NCBI GenBank assembly: GCA_015055615.1
Contig: SVHT01000001.1
Coordinates: forward strand, 62,001 to 126,000
From: Clostridiales bacterium
GTDB taxonomy: Bacteria > Bacillota > Clostridia > Christensenellales > Borkfalkiaceae
Direction: 5' to 3'
Length of the DNA stretch: 64,000 nucleotides
The translations under genes and the position numbers were made by a program. Shown piece after piece: positions 45,071 through 53,997 of this stretch (position 1 is the first letter of the stretch; every line of letters begins with the position of its first letter). A model generated the notes under the pieces. That model searched no databases and was not told the DNA's origin. It saw only the letters and a program-made list of their open reading frames with translations.

Positions 45071-46246
45071 ATGGAAAAGGAAGAATACAAAGCGCAACTT
45101 GACGTTGCGTGCGAAAAATTTAGAAAATTGATGTCGGAACAGCTCACGCGCGTAGAAGATATGAAGGCGCAAGGCGATTTTGTCGATTATGCGGCTCTCG
45201 ATTGCATTAAAATCGGCGTTTGCGGCGGGGACGGTATCGGTCCAATTATTTCCGCGCAAGCCCGTCGCGTGCTTGAATTTATCCTTGCAGACCTCGTTGA
45301 GGCGGGTAAAGTTGCATTTAAAGATATCGAAGGCTTGACGATTGAAAACCGTATCGCAAAAGGTAAGGCAATCCCCGATGACGTTATGGCGGAGCTCAAA
45401 GCTTGTCATATCATTTTGAAAGGTCCCACGACTACGCCGCAAAAGGGTAGCGGTATGCCTAACATCGAATCGGCTAACGTAGCAATGCGTAAGGCGCTCG
45501 ATTTGTTTGCGAATATCCGTCCTGTCAAAGTGCCCGAAGAAGGTATCAACTGGACGATTTTCCGTGAAAACACCGAGGGTGGGTACGCAATCGGCTCGTC
45601 GGGTTTTAATATCACGGAAGATTTGGCGGTAGATTTCACGATTACGACCAAACAAGGCTCGGACAGAATTGCTCGCCTTGCGTACGATTATGCGCACAAA
45701 AACGGCTTAAACCGCGTTTCGCTCGTTACCAAAGCGAACGTTATCAAGACGACGGACGGCAACTTCTTGGAAGATTGCCACAAAGTTGGTGATTTGTACC
45801 CCGATATCATTACGGACGAGTGGTATGCGGATATTATGACGGCGAAGCTCGTGGATAAAAAACGTCGTCGCGATTTTAAGGTGTTGCTGTTACCCAATCT
45901 CTACGGCGATATTATTTCGGACGAAGCGGCAGAATTCCAAGGCGGTGTCGGTACTGCTGGTTGCGCAAATATCGGTAAAAAATACGCAATGTTCGAGGCG
46001 ATTCACGGCTCTGCGCCCCGTATGATTACCGAGGGCAGAGGACAGTATGCGGATCCTTGTTCCATGCTCCGCGCTTGCGTTATGCTCCTTTCGCATATCG
46101 GTTTGCAGGACAGAGCGGACAAATTGGAACGCGCGCTCGATATCTGCTCTTTTGAAGAAAAGAAATACGTTATCACGGGCAGAGATACGGGGGCAACCTG
46201 TCAGCAGTTCGGCGATTACGTCATGGAAACGCTGACCAGCCTTTAA
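45071..46246 (+). CDS. icd: Isocitrate dehydrogenase (NAD/NADP, beta-decarboxylating)
   Basis: A 391-residue enzyme that oxidises isocitrate to 2-oxoglutarate and CO2. GDGIGP begins the fold; the Ser/Asn of GSGMPNIESANVAMRK mark the isocitrate (rather than isopropylmalate) specificity loop; TIFRENTEGGYA and the C-terminal FEAIHGSAPR are the substrate and cofactor segments. It ends the operon before a weak terminator. NAD versus NADP use is not certain. Confidence 0.9.
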   Translation: MEKEEYKAQLDVACEKFRKLMSEQLTRVEDMKAQGDFVDYAALDCIKIGVCGGDGIGPIISAQARRVLEFILADLVEAGKVAFKDIEGLTIENRIAKGKAIPDDVMAELKACHIILKGPTTTPQKGSGMPNIESANVAMRKALDLFANIRPVKVPEEGINWTIFRENTEGGYAIGSSGFNITEDLAVDFTITTKQGSDRIARLAYDYAHKNGLNRVSLVTKANVIKTTDGNFLEDCHKVGDLYPDIITDEWYADIMTAKLVDKKRRRDFKVLLLPNLYGDIISDEAAEFQGGVGTAGCANIGKKYAMFEAIHGSAPRMITEGRGQYADPCSMLRACVMLLSHIGLQDRADKLERALDICSFEEKKYVITGRDTGATCQQFGDYVMETLTSL

Positions 46247-46273
46247 CTTAGTTAAATTTAACGAAAATCGACG

Positions 46274-46309
46274 AAAAACTCTCTTAAAAACAAGGGGGTT
46301 TTTCTTTTT
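46274..46309 (+). terminator. Terminator of the citrate synthase-aconitase-isocitrate dehydrogenase operon
   Basis: Stem AAAAACTCTC / GGGGGTTTTT with two G-T pairs, then a T run. Confidence 0.75.
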
Positions 46310-46315
46310 TGCCCG

Positions 46316-46344
46316 TTGACAATTTCATGAAGTCGTGATATAAT
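46316..46344 (+). promoter_or_regulatory. Consensus promoter of the phosphohexomutase operon
   Basis: TTGACA, 17-bp spacer, TATAAT, 28 bp before the start. Confidence 0.93.
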
Positions 46345-46372
46345 AAATATAATAACCGATATGGAGGCGTAT

Positions 46373-48088
46373 ATGGATTATAAGAAGAATTATCGCGATT
46401 GGATTGACAGTCCGTTTTTAAACGAAGAGGGCAAGGCGGAGTTGACCGCGATTGCGGATAACGAAAAGGATATCGAATACCGTTTTGGCGGCGAATTGGA
46501 ATTCGGCACGGCAGGTATGCGCGGTGTGATTGGTTACGGCATGAACATGATGAACGTATACACGGTAAAACGCGCGACGCAAGGGCTTGCGGAATGGGTA
46601 AAGAGTCTTGGAAAAGCGGCGATGGAAAAGGGCGTCGTTATCTCGTTTGATACGCGCAGAAAATCGGAGGAATTTGCTAAGGCGACAGCAGCCGTATTGG
46701 CGAAAAACGGTATCAAAGCGTACCTTTTTGACGACGTACATCCCGTACCGATGCTTTCTTATGCGGTTCGTTATTTAAAAACGATTGCGGGCGTTATGAT
46801 TACGGCTAGCCATAACCCCAAGGAATATAACGGCTATAAAGTATATGGCGAAGACGGAGCGCAGATGTCTCCCGAGGATACGGCAATCGTCGTGGATTAT
46901 ATCAATAAAACCGATTATTTGTCGGTTGAAGGCGACGAAAATAGCGCGCTTATTTTCCCCGTTCCTGCAAAATTGGACGAAGATTATATCGAAGAGTTGT
47001 CAAAGCTTACCCTCTCGAAAGAGGCTGTGGAAAAATGTGGCGCTAACTTGAAACTCGTCTATACGCCCGTACACGGTAGCGGTTACAAGCCCGTTACGGC
47101 AATTTTGAAAAAGCTCGGTATCAACACGACGGTTGTTGAAGAACAGACGACGAAAGACACCGAATTTTCCACAGTAAAAGTGCCCAATCCCGAGTTCAAG
47201 GAAACCCTTTCTATGGGTATTGAGCTTGCCAATAAAATCAACGCGGACGTCGTGTTTGGTACCGACCCCGATTCCGACCGTTTGGGCGTTGCGCTCAAAA
47301 ACGAAGAGGGGGATTTCGTCGCGCTTTCGGGTAATCAGGTCGGCATTTTGTTGCTCGATTATATTTTGACAAGACTTGCGGAAGACAAGGCGATGCCCGA
47401 TAATGCGGCGGTGGTAAAATCGTTTGTTACGACGGGTATGGCAAAGGCGCTTTGCGACGATTACGGTGTGACCTTGTACGAAACGCCCGTTGGCTTTAAG
47501 TTTATCGGCGAAAAAATCAAACAATGGGAACGCGACAACAAGCATACGTATATTTTCGGTTTTGAAGAATCGTGCGGGTATCTTCGCGGTACGCACGCAA
47601 GAGATAAAGACGCTGTCGTAGCGTCTATGCTCTGCGCAGAAATGGTTTGTTATTATACCTATATCGGCAAAACGGTGTTCGCGCGGTTGCAGGAAATATA
47701 CGCGAAATACGGTTACGTGCTTGACCTTAATATATCCGTGCAATATTCGGGCTTGAACGCTATGAAGGAAATGAACGCGGTCGTAGACGGCTTGAAAACG
47801 CTCAAAGTGGACGAAATCGGCGGTATGAAAGTGGATGCTGTACGCGATTACAGCGCGGCGAAACGCACCGCTGCGGACGGTACGGTTAGTGAAATGGATA
47901 TTCCAAAATGTAACTGCGTATATTACGAGCTTGCTGGCGGTTCGTTTATTTGCGTACGTCCTAGCGGTACCGAACCGAAACTCAAAATTTACTATTCGAT
48001 TAAGGCGAAAGACGAGGTTGCGGCAAAGGCAAAATTGGAAGAATTAAAGGTTGCCGTTTCGGCTCTGCTTGAAAAAGCGAAAGCATAA
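46373..48088 (+). CDS. Phosphoglucomutase/phosphomannomutase
   Basis: A 571-residue alpha-D-phosphohexomutase that interconverts hexose 1- and 6-phosphates. The phosphoserine loop is TASHNPKEYNGYK, the metal loop DPDSDRLG, the sugar loop GFEESCGYL and the phosphate loop RPSGTEPKLK. The length matches the PgcA-type enzyme of Firmicutes. ATG 46373 has GGAGG upstream; the ATG at 46361 overlaps that site and is rejected. It could feed mannose 1-phosphate from GH130 or glucose 1-phosphate into glycolysis. Confidence 0.94.
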   Translation: MDYKKNYRDWIDSPFLNEEGKAELTAIADNEKDIEYRFGGELEFGTAGMRGVIGYGMNMMNVYTVKRATQGLAEWVKSLGKAAMEKGVVISFDTRRKSEEFAKATAAVLAKNGIKAYLFDDVHPVPMLSYAVRYLKTIAGVMITASHNPKEYNGYKVYGEDGAQMSPEDTAIVVDYINKTDYLSVEGDENSALIFPVPAKLDEDYIEELSKLTLSKEAVEKCGANLKLVYTPVHGSGYKPVTAILKKLGINTTVVEEQTTKDTEFSTVKVPNPEFKETLSMGIELANKINADVVFGTDPDSDRLGVALKNEEGDFVALSGNQVGILLLDYILTRLAEDKAMPDNAAVVKSFVTTGMAKALCDDYGVTLYETPVGFKFIGEKIKQWERDNKHTYIFGFEESCGYLRGTHARDKDAVVASMLCAEMVCYYTYIGKTVFARLQEIYAKYGYVLDLNISVQYSGLNAMKEMNAVVDGLKTLKVDEIGGMKVDAVRDYSAAKRTAADGTVSEMDIPKCNCVYYELAGGSFICVRPSGTEPKLKIYYSIKAKDEVAAKAKLEELKVAVSALLEKAKA

Positions 48089-48091
48089 AAG

Positions 48092-49069
48092 ATGATTTTT
48101 GATTTGCATTGCGATACGCTTTGGAAAATACAAAACACAAAGGACGGGTCTTTACAAAAGGACTCGTTCTTACAAATTGACGAAGAAAAATTATTTTCGG
48201 CGGGATATTTTGCGCAATGTTTTGCTATGTACGTGCCCGCTGATACGCCTATGCCAAAACGGACCTTAGACGAGTTGATTGCACGTTATTATCAAGAGCT
48301 TGTAAACTGTGAAAGGATACGCCCCGTGCTTGCGTTTGACGATTTTGCAAGGAATAGAGCGGAGGGGAAAATATCCGCAGTTTTAACTATGGAAGACGCT
48401 TGTCCGCTTTGCGGGGATATAGGAAATCTGTACGCTGTCCACAAAAAAGGCGTTAAAATGATTGCCTTGACGTGGAATTTTCCCAACGAAGTCGGATATC
48501 CAAATTACCGTGGTTTTGTCCGAGGTAAAAAGCCTGATATGTTCACACCCGAAACGGAGCGAGGGTTGACCGATTTTGGCTTTTTGCTCGTGGAAGAAAT
48601 GAATCGATTGGGAATTGTGGTGGACGTGTCGCATTTGTCCGATAAGGGCTTTTTCGACGTGCTTTCGGTGACGAAAAAACCGATAATGGCGAGCCACTCT
48701 AACGCGCGTTGCGTATGCAGAAACGTACGGAATTTGACGGACGAAATGCTGTTTGCACTTGCGGAAAACGGCGGTGTAACGGGTATCAATTACGCAACTG
48801 GATTTCTGTGTGAAGACGAGCAAAAAGGAAGGCAAACAATCGACTACGCCGTGGAGCATATTCGATATATCCGCAAAAAAATAGGTGTGGAGCATATCGC
48901 GCTGGGTAGCGATTTTGACGGCATACAGACGGATATTGAACTGTCTGATTGTTCCAAAACGCCGCTTTTGTTACAAGCATTGGAAAGGTCGGATTTCACA
49001 ACAAACGAGATAGAAAAAATAGCATATAAAAATGCTCTGCGGGTTTTTAGGGATAATATGGAGTCATGA
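48092..49069 (+). CDS. Membrane dipeptidase-like enzyme (peptidase M19)
   Basis: A 325-residue zinc dipeptidase of the renal dipeptidase family. FDLHCDTLW gives the first HxD ligands, LTMEDACPL the bridging Glu, DVSHLSDKGF and SHSNARCV later His ligands, and GSDFDGI the last Asp. No signal peptide, so cytosolic. It follows the phosphohexomutase by 3 bp and overlaps the SGNH gene by 4 bp. D-amino-acid dipeptides from wall turnover are plausible substrates. Confidence 0.9.
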   Translation: MIFDLHCDTLWKIQNTKDGSLQKDSFLQIDEEKLFSAGYFAQCFAMYVPADTPMPKRTLDELIARYYQELVNCERIRPVLAFDDFARNRAEGKISAVLTMEDACPLCGDIGNLYAVHKKGVKMIALTWNFPNEVGYPNYRGFVRGKKPDMFTPETERGLTDFGFLLVEEMNRLGIVVDVSHLSDKGFFDVLSVTKKPIMASHSNARCVCRNVRNLTDEMLFALAENGGVTGINYATGFLCEDEQKGRQTIDYAVEHIRYIRKKIGVEHIALGSDFDGIQTDIELSDCSKTPLLLQALERSDFTTNEIEKIAYKNALRVFRDNMES

Positions 49070-50130
49070 TGGATATTACGGAAATTGATAAAAATTTTAA
49101 GCTAGCTACGGTAACGGAAACGGACGTTGAGTGGATAGACGCGCGGGATAATCGGGCGTCGTTGCATGGCGTATATCATCAAAACGGCGAGTATATTCGT
49201 ATGCCCAAAGAGGTAGGTGCGAGCGTCGGGCCTTGGCTTGCAGAGATGTCGGCGTATACGGCAGGGGGGAGGTTGCGTTTTGTGACCGATTCGCCCTACG
49301 TTGCGGTAAAATGTTTAGGTAGAAAAGTCGGGTTGATGACACACGTATCCGCTCTGTTGTCTACGGGCTTTTCTCTGCTTGCAGACGGAATGCTTGGTGG
49401 AGTATATATGCCTACAATAGCGCAAATTGTCGGCGCTGAAAAGGTGATTGCCTTTGATGGAATTTGCCGTTTTGAGGGTAAACAAAAAAGAGTATTCGAG
49501 CTGTATTTTCCTATGTACGGTGGCGTTCACGAATTGTATATCGGTGTGCAATCGGGAAGTGTTTTTGAAAAAGCGCCTGCTTATACGCACGAGAAACCGA
49601 TTGTTTTTTATGGCTCGTCCATTACGGAAGGGGCTTGTGCGTCAAGACCTGGGAACGATTACATAGCGCACGTATGCCGTTGGCTGGATAGTGATTATAT
49701 CAATCTCGGTTTTTCGGGGAGCGCAAAGGCGGAGCCTATCGTTGTGGAACATTTGGCGAGTATTGATGCGTCTGTGTACGTTATTGATTACGACCATAAC
49801 GCGCCTACGCCAGAATATTTAGAAAAAACCCATTATCCGCTTTATGAACGGATAAGGACACGGCGGAAGGATACTCCGATTGTGTTCATGTCAAAACCCG
49901 ATTTTGATAACGGTATGGAGAATAACGTAATTCGTCGCGATATTATTCGTAAAACTTATGAAAGAGCGAAAAAAAACGGGGATAATAACGTGTATTTTAT
50001 CGACGGGGAAGACTTGTTTGGCACGGAAGACCGTGTTGCTTGCACAGTAGACAAAGGTCACCCTAATGATTTAGGTTTTTACCGTATGGCAAAAACGGTG
50101 TACCCTATATTAAAACAAATTTTAGACTAA
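49066..50130 (+). CDS. SGNH/GDSL-family hydrolase
   Basis: A 354-residue esterase-type protein in two parts: an N-terminal beta domain of about 165 residues, then an SGNH domain with YGSSITEG (nucleophile Ser), NLGFSGSA, and the DKGHPNDLG block that holds the catalytic Asp and His. The architecture resembles carbohydrate esterases that remove acetyl groups from polysaccharides (CE2-like), but no signal peptide is present. ATG 49066 overlaps the previous stop; the next codon is also ATG. Confidence 0.83.
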   Translation: MMDITEIDKNFKLATVTETDVEWIDARDNRASLHGVYHQNGEYIRMPKEVGASVGPWLAEMSAYTAGGRLRFVTDSPYVAVKCLGRKVGLMTHVSALLSTGFSLLADGMLGGVYMPTIAQIVGAEKVIAFDGICRFEGKQKRVFELYFPMYGGVHELYIGVQSGSVFEKAPAYTHEKPIVFYGSSITEGACASRPGNDYIAHVCRWLDSDYINLGFSGSAKAEPIVVEHLASIDASVYVIDYDHNAPTPEYLEKTHYPLYERIRTRRKDTPIVFMSKPDFDNGMENNVIRRDIIRKTYERAKKNGDNNVYFIDGEDLFGTEDRVACTVDKGHPNDLGFYRMAKTVYPILKQILD

Positions 50131-50159
50131 AAAGAGGGCGGCGAAAAACCGCTCTTTTT
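50129..50159 (+). terminator. Terminator after the SGNH hydrolase gene
   Basis: Stem AAAAAGAG / CTCTTTTT with inner GG/CC pairs; begins inside the stop codon. Confidence 0.87.
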
Positions 50160-50227
50160 GTTATTATTAAAAACTTTCGCGGGAAAAAACTGAGAAAGAT
50201 TTCCACAAAAGTATGAAAGATTTTCTA

Positions 50228-50256
50228 TTGCAATCGTGTTATTATACTTGTATAAT
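50228..50256 (+). promoter_or_regulatory. Promoter of the ROK-like/nagA operon
   Basis: TTGCAA, 17-bp spacer, TATAAT, leaving a leader of about 75 nt. Confidence 0.82.
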
Positions 50257-50336
50257 AACTTCGTGGTAATTAAATAGCGGTGTTTCGGCGTTTTGCTGAA
50301 AGCTGCAAACAGACAAAACGGAGAGGAGATAATATT

Positions 50337-51716
50337 ATGAGATTACCTAAATTAGACAAGAACTTTTATCCTATGATCAAGGCGCTCAACGACTTCGAGA
50401 ACGAAGTGCAAAAGAGCGGTAACCCTGTGGAAGTAACCATCGTTGTAGAGCGCAGCGGCGGCTATAACTACGTGTATAAATATAACGCGCTCGCAGACGG
50501 CGTCAACGATGCGTTGAATTTCCGCGTGGCAGAACGTATCGCAAAGACGATTCTTTGGGTTGTCGGCGGTTTCAAAATCTACGTTGCGGGTAGCAAATCG
50601 ATTTATGAATATTTGAAAAACGCGTACACGGTGGACGGGCTTCGCGCGTTTGATTTCGATTTCATGAGCGGCGTTTATGAAAAGCCTTTCGAAGTGGTTT
50701 GGATGGAAAAGGGCGAAATTCCCGAGCAGAAAAACGCATCTATCCGCGTAGGCGGGTATTTGGACGGTTGCCGTATCGGTTTCGACGCGGGCGGTTCGGA
50801 CAGAAAAGTCAGCGCGGTTATCAACGGCGAAGTTGTTTACAGCGAAGAAGTCGTTTGGAATCCGAAGGTTACGGAAGACCCTACCTATCATTACAACGAA
50901 ATTTTGACGGCTATGAAGACGGCTGCGTCCAAGATGCCCACGGTTGACGCAATCGGCGTTTCGTCCGCTGGCGTTTACGTAGACAACAAAATCATGGTTG
51001 CGTCCTTGTTTATCAAGGTGGACAAGTCCAAATACGGCGATTACGTAAAGAATATGTATATCAACGTAGCAAAGGATATGAGCAAGGAACTTGGCAAGAA
51101 TATCCCCTTGGAAGTTGCTAACGACGGCGACGTTACGGCGCTTGCAGGCGCGATTGATTTGGACGACAACGGCGTGCTTGGTATCGCAATGGGTACGAGT
51201 GAGGCAGTTGGCTATATCAACACCAACGGTGGTATCAACGGTTGGCTTTCCGAACTTGCGTTTGCGCCCGTAGATTTTAACGAAGGCGCTATGCAAGACG
51301 AGTGGAGCGGAGATTTTGGCGTTGGCTGTAAATATTTCTCGCAAGACGCGGTTATCAAGCTTGCAGAGGCAGGCGGTTTCGTGTTCGAGGCAGGTCTTAC
51401 TCCCGCGCAGAAACTCAAGGTTATCCAAGCGCTCATGGAAAAGGGCGACGCGCTTGCACAGCAGATTTACGAAGATATCGGCGTATATTTGGCGCACACG
51501 ATTCCTTTCTACGCGAAGTTCTACGACATCAAACACATGTTGCTTTTGGGCCGTGTAATGGGTGGTAAAGGCGGCGACGTTATCCTTGCAACCTGCAAAG
51601 AAACGTTGGCGGCTGAATATCCCGAATTTGCTGGGCTTGACATCGGCTTGCCCGACGAAAACAACCGTCGCGTAGGGCAGAGTATTGCGGCTGCGTCTTT
51701 GCCTGCAAGCAAATAA
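50337..51716 (+). CDS. ROK-like sugar kinase-fold protein with an N-terminal extension
   Basis: A 459-residue protein. From about residue 140 it has the ASKHA fold: phosphate-1 loop GFDAGGSDRKVSAV, a second half with VANDGDVTALAG and GIAMGTSEAVGYI. That part resembles ROK kinases, but the CxC zinc motif is absent, and the first 130 residues have no match I recognise. It lies 33 bp before nagA, so a role in N-acetylglucosamine use (kinase or sensor) is likely. The start at 50337 follows GAGAGGAG. Confidence 0.7.
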   Translation: MRLPKLDKNFYPMIKALNDFENEVQKSGNPVEVTIVVERSGGYNYVYKYNALADGVNDALNFRVAERIAKTILWVVGGFKIYVAGSKSIYEYLKNAYTVDGLRAFDFDFMSGVYEKPFEVVWMEKGEIPEQKNASIRVGGYLDGCRIGFDAGGSDRKVSAVINGEVVYSEEVVWNPKVTEDPTYHYNEILTAMKTAASKMPTVDAIGVSSAGVYVDNKIMVASLFIKVDKSKYGDYVKNMYINVAKDMSKELGKNIPLEVANDGDVTALAGAIDLDDNGVLGIAMGTSEAVGYINTNGGINGWLSELAFAPVDFNEGAMQDEWSGDFGVGCKYFSQDAVIKLAEAGGFVFEAGLTPAQKLKVIQALMEKGDALAQQIYEDIGVYLAHTIPFYAKFYDIKHMLLLGRVMGGKGGDVILATCKETLAAEYPEFAGLDIGLPDENNRRVGQSIAAASLPASK

Positions 51717-51749
51717 AAACGTCTATATACGTCGCAAGGAGAACTACTT

Positions 51750-52898
51750 ATGAAAACTTTTAAAAATGCAAACGTATACGTTGCGGGCGAGGGTGTGAAA
51801 AAATGCAACCTTTCCTTTGGCGAAAAGATTGAAAAAATTTCCCGTTGCGCGGACAAAACCGCGGAAGTGATTGAACTGCCCGAGGGCGCAATCGTGTTGC
51901 CCGGTTTTGTCGATCAGCATATCCACGGCGCGGGTGGTTCGGACGGTATGGACGGAACGGTAGAAGATATCGCAATCATCGCAAAAACGATTGCGGCAGA
52001 AGGCACGACGTCTTTCTTGGTTACGACCATGACGCAAAGCCCCGAAAATATCACCAAGGCTCTTTCGGCGGTAAAGACCTACCGTGAAACGGACAAAGGC
52101 GACGGCGCGCGCGTAGTGGGCGTACACCTTGAAGGTCCGTTTATTGCTGCGGCGCACAAAGGCGCACAGCCCTTGGAATACGTAAAAGCCCCCGATATCG
52201 AAACCTTTGATAAATACAATGCGGCAAGCGGTAATTCGATTCGTATCGTAACGCTCGCCCCCGAAGTGGACGGCGCGGCAGAATTTATTTCGCATTTGAC
52301 GGCGCAGGGTATTGTGGCGTCTATCGGTCATACGGGCGCAAAATATCCCGACATTGAAAAAGCAGTTTCGCTCGGTGCGAGTAACGTAACGCATACCTAC
52401 AATGCGCAGACGGCTCTGCATCACCGCGAAATCGGTACGGTCGGCAGCGCAATGTTGATTGACGAGCTCAACTGCGAAATGATTTGCGATACGATTCACG
52501 TATCCGTTCCCGCAATGCGTTTGCTTGTGAAGAACAAGCCCGCGGACAAATTGACGTTGATTACGGACGCTATGCGTGCAAAGGGGATTCCCGACGGCGT
52601 CAGCGAACTCGGCGGTCAGACGGTTTACGTGAAAAACGGCGAAGCTCGTCTTGCGGACGGCACGCTTGCAGGTAGCGTTTTGCGTATGAACAGAGCGGTA
52701 CAAAATATGGTGGAAAAGGTTGGCGTACCTTTCACGCAGGCGGTAGATTGCGCTACGATTAACCCCGCTAAGAATTTGGGAATTGACAACGAAGTGGGCA
52801 GTATTGCGGTAGGCAAGCGCGCCGATTTCACGGTTATCAATGCAAATTACGACGTTTTGATGACGGTACGCGGTGGCGAAGTGATTTACAAGGCGTAA
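51750..52898 (+). CDS. nagA: N-acetylglucosamine-6-phosphate deacetylase
   Basis: A 382-residue amidohydrolase that removes acetate from GlcNAc-6-phosphate in the cytosol, for catabolism and wall recycling. Metal and substrate residues lie in VDQHIHGAG, HLEGPFIA, IGHTGA, the His-rich YNAQTALHHRE and ITDAMRAKG. Length and motif order are normal. ATG 51750 follows AAGGAG. No nagB is next to it, so the deaminase must be elsewhere. Confidence 0.95.
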   Translation: MKTFKNANVYVAGEGVKKCNLSFGEKIEKISRCADKTAEVIELPEGAIVLPGFVDQHIHGAGGSDGMDGTVEDIAIIAKTIAAEGTTSFLVTTMTQSPENITKALSAVKTYRETDKGDGARVVGVHLEGPFIAAAHKGAQPLEYVKAPDIETFDKYNAASGNSIRIVTLAPEVDGAAEFISHLTAQGIVASIGHTGAKYPDIEKAVSLGASNVTHTYNAQTALHHREIGTVGSAMLIDELNCEMICDTIHVSVPAMRLLVKNKPADKLTLITDAMRAKGIPDGVSELGGQTVYVKNGEARLADGTLAGSVLRMNRAVQNMVEKVGVPFTQAVDCATINPAKNLGIDNEVGSIAVGKRADFTVINANYDVLMTVRGGEVIYKA

Positions 52899-52933
52899 GC
52901 GCATAAAAAAGATTACACAATATTTCCTCTTAT

Positions 52934-52970
52934 AAAAGGGCCCGAACGGAAACGCTCGGGTTCTTTTTTT
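52934..52970 (+). terminator. Terminator after nagA
   Basis: CCCGAACG / CGCTCGGG stem with one mismatch, GAAA loop and a run of seven Ts. Confidence 0.85.
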
Positions 52971-53099
52971 GCATACCCTTTCTTTAAAAAACATATTTAT
53001 ATGTTTGAGAGTAAAATTTCTTGTCTAAATTTTTGTTTTGAGTAATTGAAATACTTTCAAAAATACAAAAAATATGTTACAATAAAGGAGTATGACCAC

Positions 53100-53984
53100 T
53101 TGAACGCAAAAAATCGTTTTGAAGACTATTCCGATTATACGCAAGAAAAGCCGTTTAGCTTTGCTAAAAACAGCTCGATTGGTTGTGGCGGATACGCCGA
53201 AATCTGTTTTTGCCCCAAAAACGTGGCGGAGCTGACTTCGCTTGTTGACCGCTTAAAGAAGGACGGAATTGGGTATTATATTCTTGGAAATCTTACCAAC
53301 GTTTTACCGCCCGATGACATAACAAACCGCGCGATTATCCGCACGAAAAATATCAACGGTATCGTTTTTACCGACAACGGGGCTTTTGTATATGCAGGCG
53401 TAAACAGCGGCGCGTTGCTCACCGCTTGTAAACGCGAACAAAAAAGCGGTGCGGAATTTTTAAACGGCGTGCCTTGCACGCTCGGCGGTGCTCTGTATAT
53501 GAATGCGGGCGCTGGGGGCGTATATATTGACGAAATTGTAGAGAGTGTTTTTGTACTTCGCAACGGCAAAACCCTTTTGTTGAAAAGGAGCGATTGTGGC
53601 TATACTTATAAACACAGCGCATTTATGGAAAACGGCGACGTGATTTTGGGCGCAAGCTTGCGATTGCAAAACGCTACGGCAGAAGAAATTTCCGCGAAAG
53701 AAAGCTATTATGCCAACCGACGCAAGCATTTGCCCAAAGGTAGGAGTATGGGTTGCGTATTCAAAAATCCGAACAACGCGATCGCTGGGGAATTGATTGA
53801 AAAGAGCGGCTTTAAGGGCATGCGTATCGGCGGGGCGAAGGTGTCGGAAGAGCACGCAAATTTTATCATGAACGACAACGGCGCGACGGCTGGGCAAATT
53901 CGCAGTTTGATTACGATTATTAAAAACGGCGTTTTTGCGCAATACGGCGTGCAATTAGAAGAGGAAATCAGATATTTGGACTAA
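53100..53984 (+). CDS. murB: UDP-N-acetylenolpyruvoylglucosamine reductase
   Basis: A 294-residue flavoenzyme that completes UDP-MurNAc in peptidoglycan synthesis. The FAD segment is visible as ILGNLTNVLP, and the catalytic Ser is in GRSMGCVFKNP, with ERxx replaced by the type-II pattern. A TTG start at 53100 is the best placed, 9 nt after AAAGGAG (53084-53090). The only nearby ATG (53092) is out of frame and stops after three codons, with its TGA overlapping the TTG. The gene heads the murB-PHP-whiA-dnaE run. Confidence 0.92.
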   Translation: MNAKNRFEDYSDYTQEKPFSFAKNSSIGCGGYAEICFCPKNVAELTSLVDRLKKDGIGYYILGNLTNVLPPDDITNRAIIRTKNINGIVFTDNGAFVYAGVNSGALLTACKREQKSGAEFLNGVPCTLGGALYMNAGAGGVYIDEIVESVFVLRNGKTLLLKRSDCGYTYKHSAFMENGDVILGASLRLQNATAEEISAKESYYANRRKHLPKGRSMGCVFKNPNNAIAGELIEKSGFKGMRIGGAKVSEEHANFIMNDNGATAGQIRSLITIIKNGVFAQYGVQLEEEIRYLD

Positions 53985-53997
53985 AGGAGAGAATTAG

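Noticed and set aside
53055-53083. TTTCAA-17-TACAAT as the murB promoter
   Set aside because: The transcript would start at about 53090 and lose the ribosome site AAAGGAG at 53084-53090, so this is unlikely to be the promoter in use.
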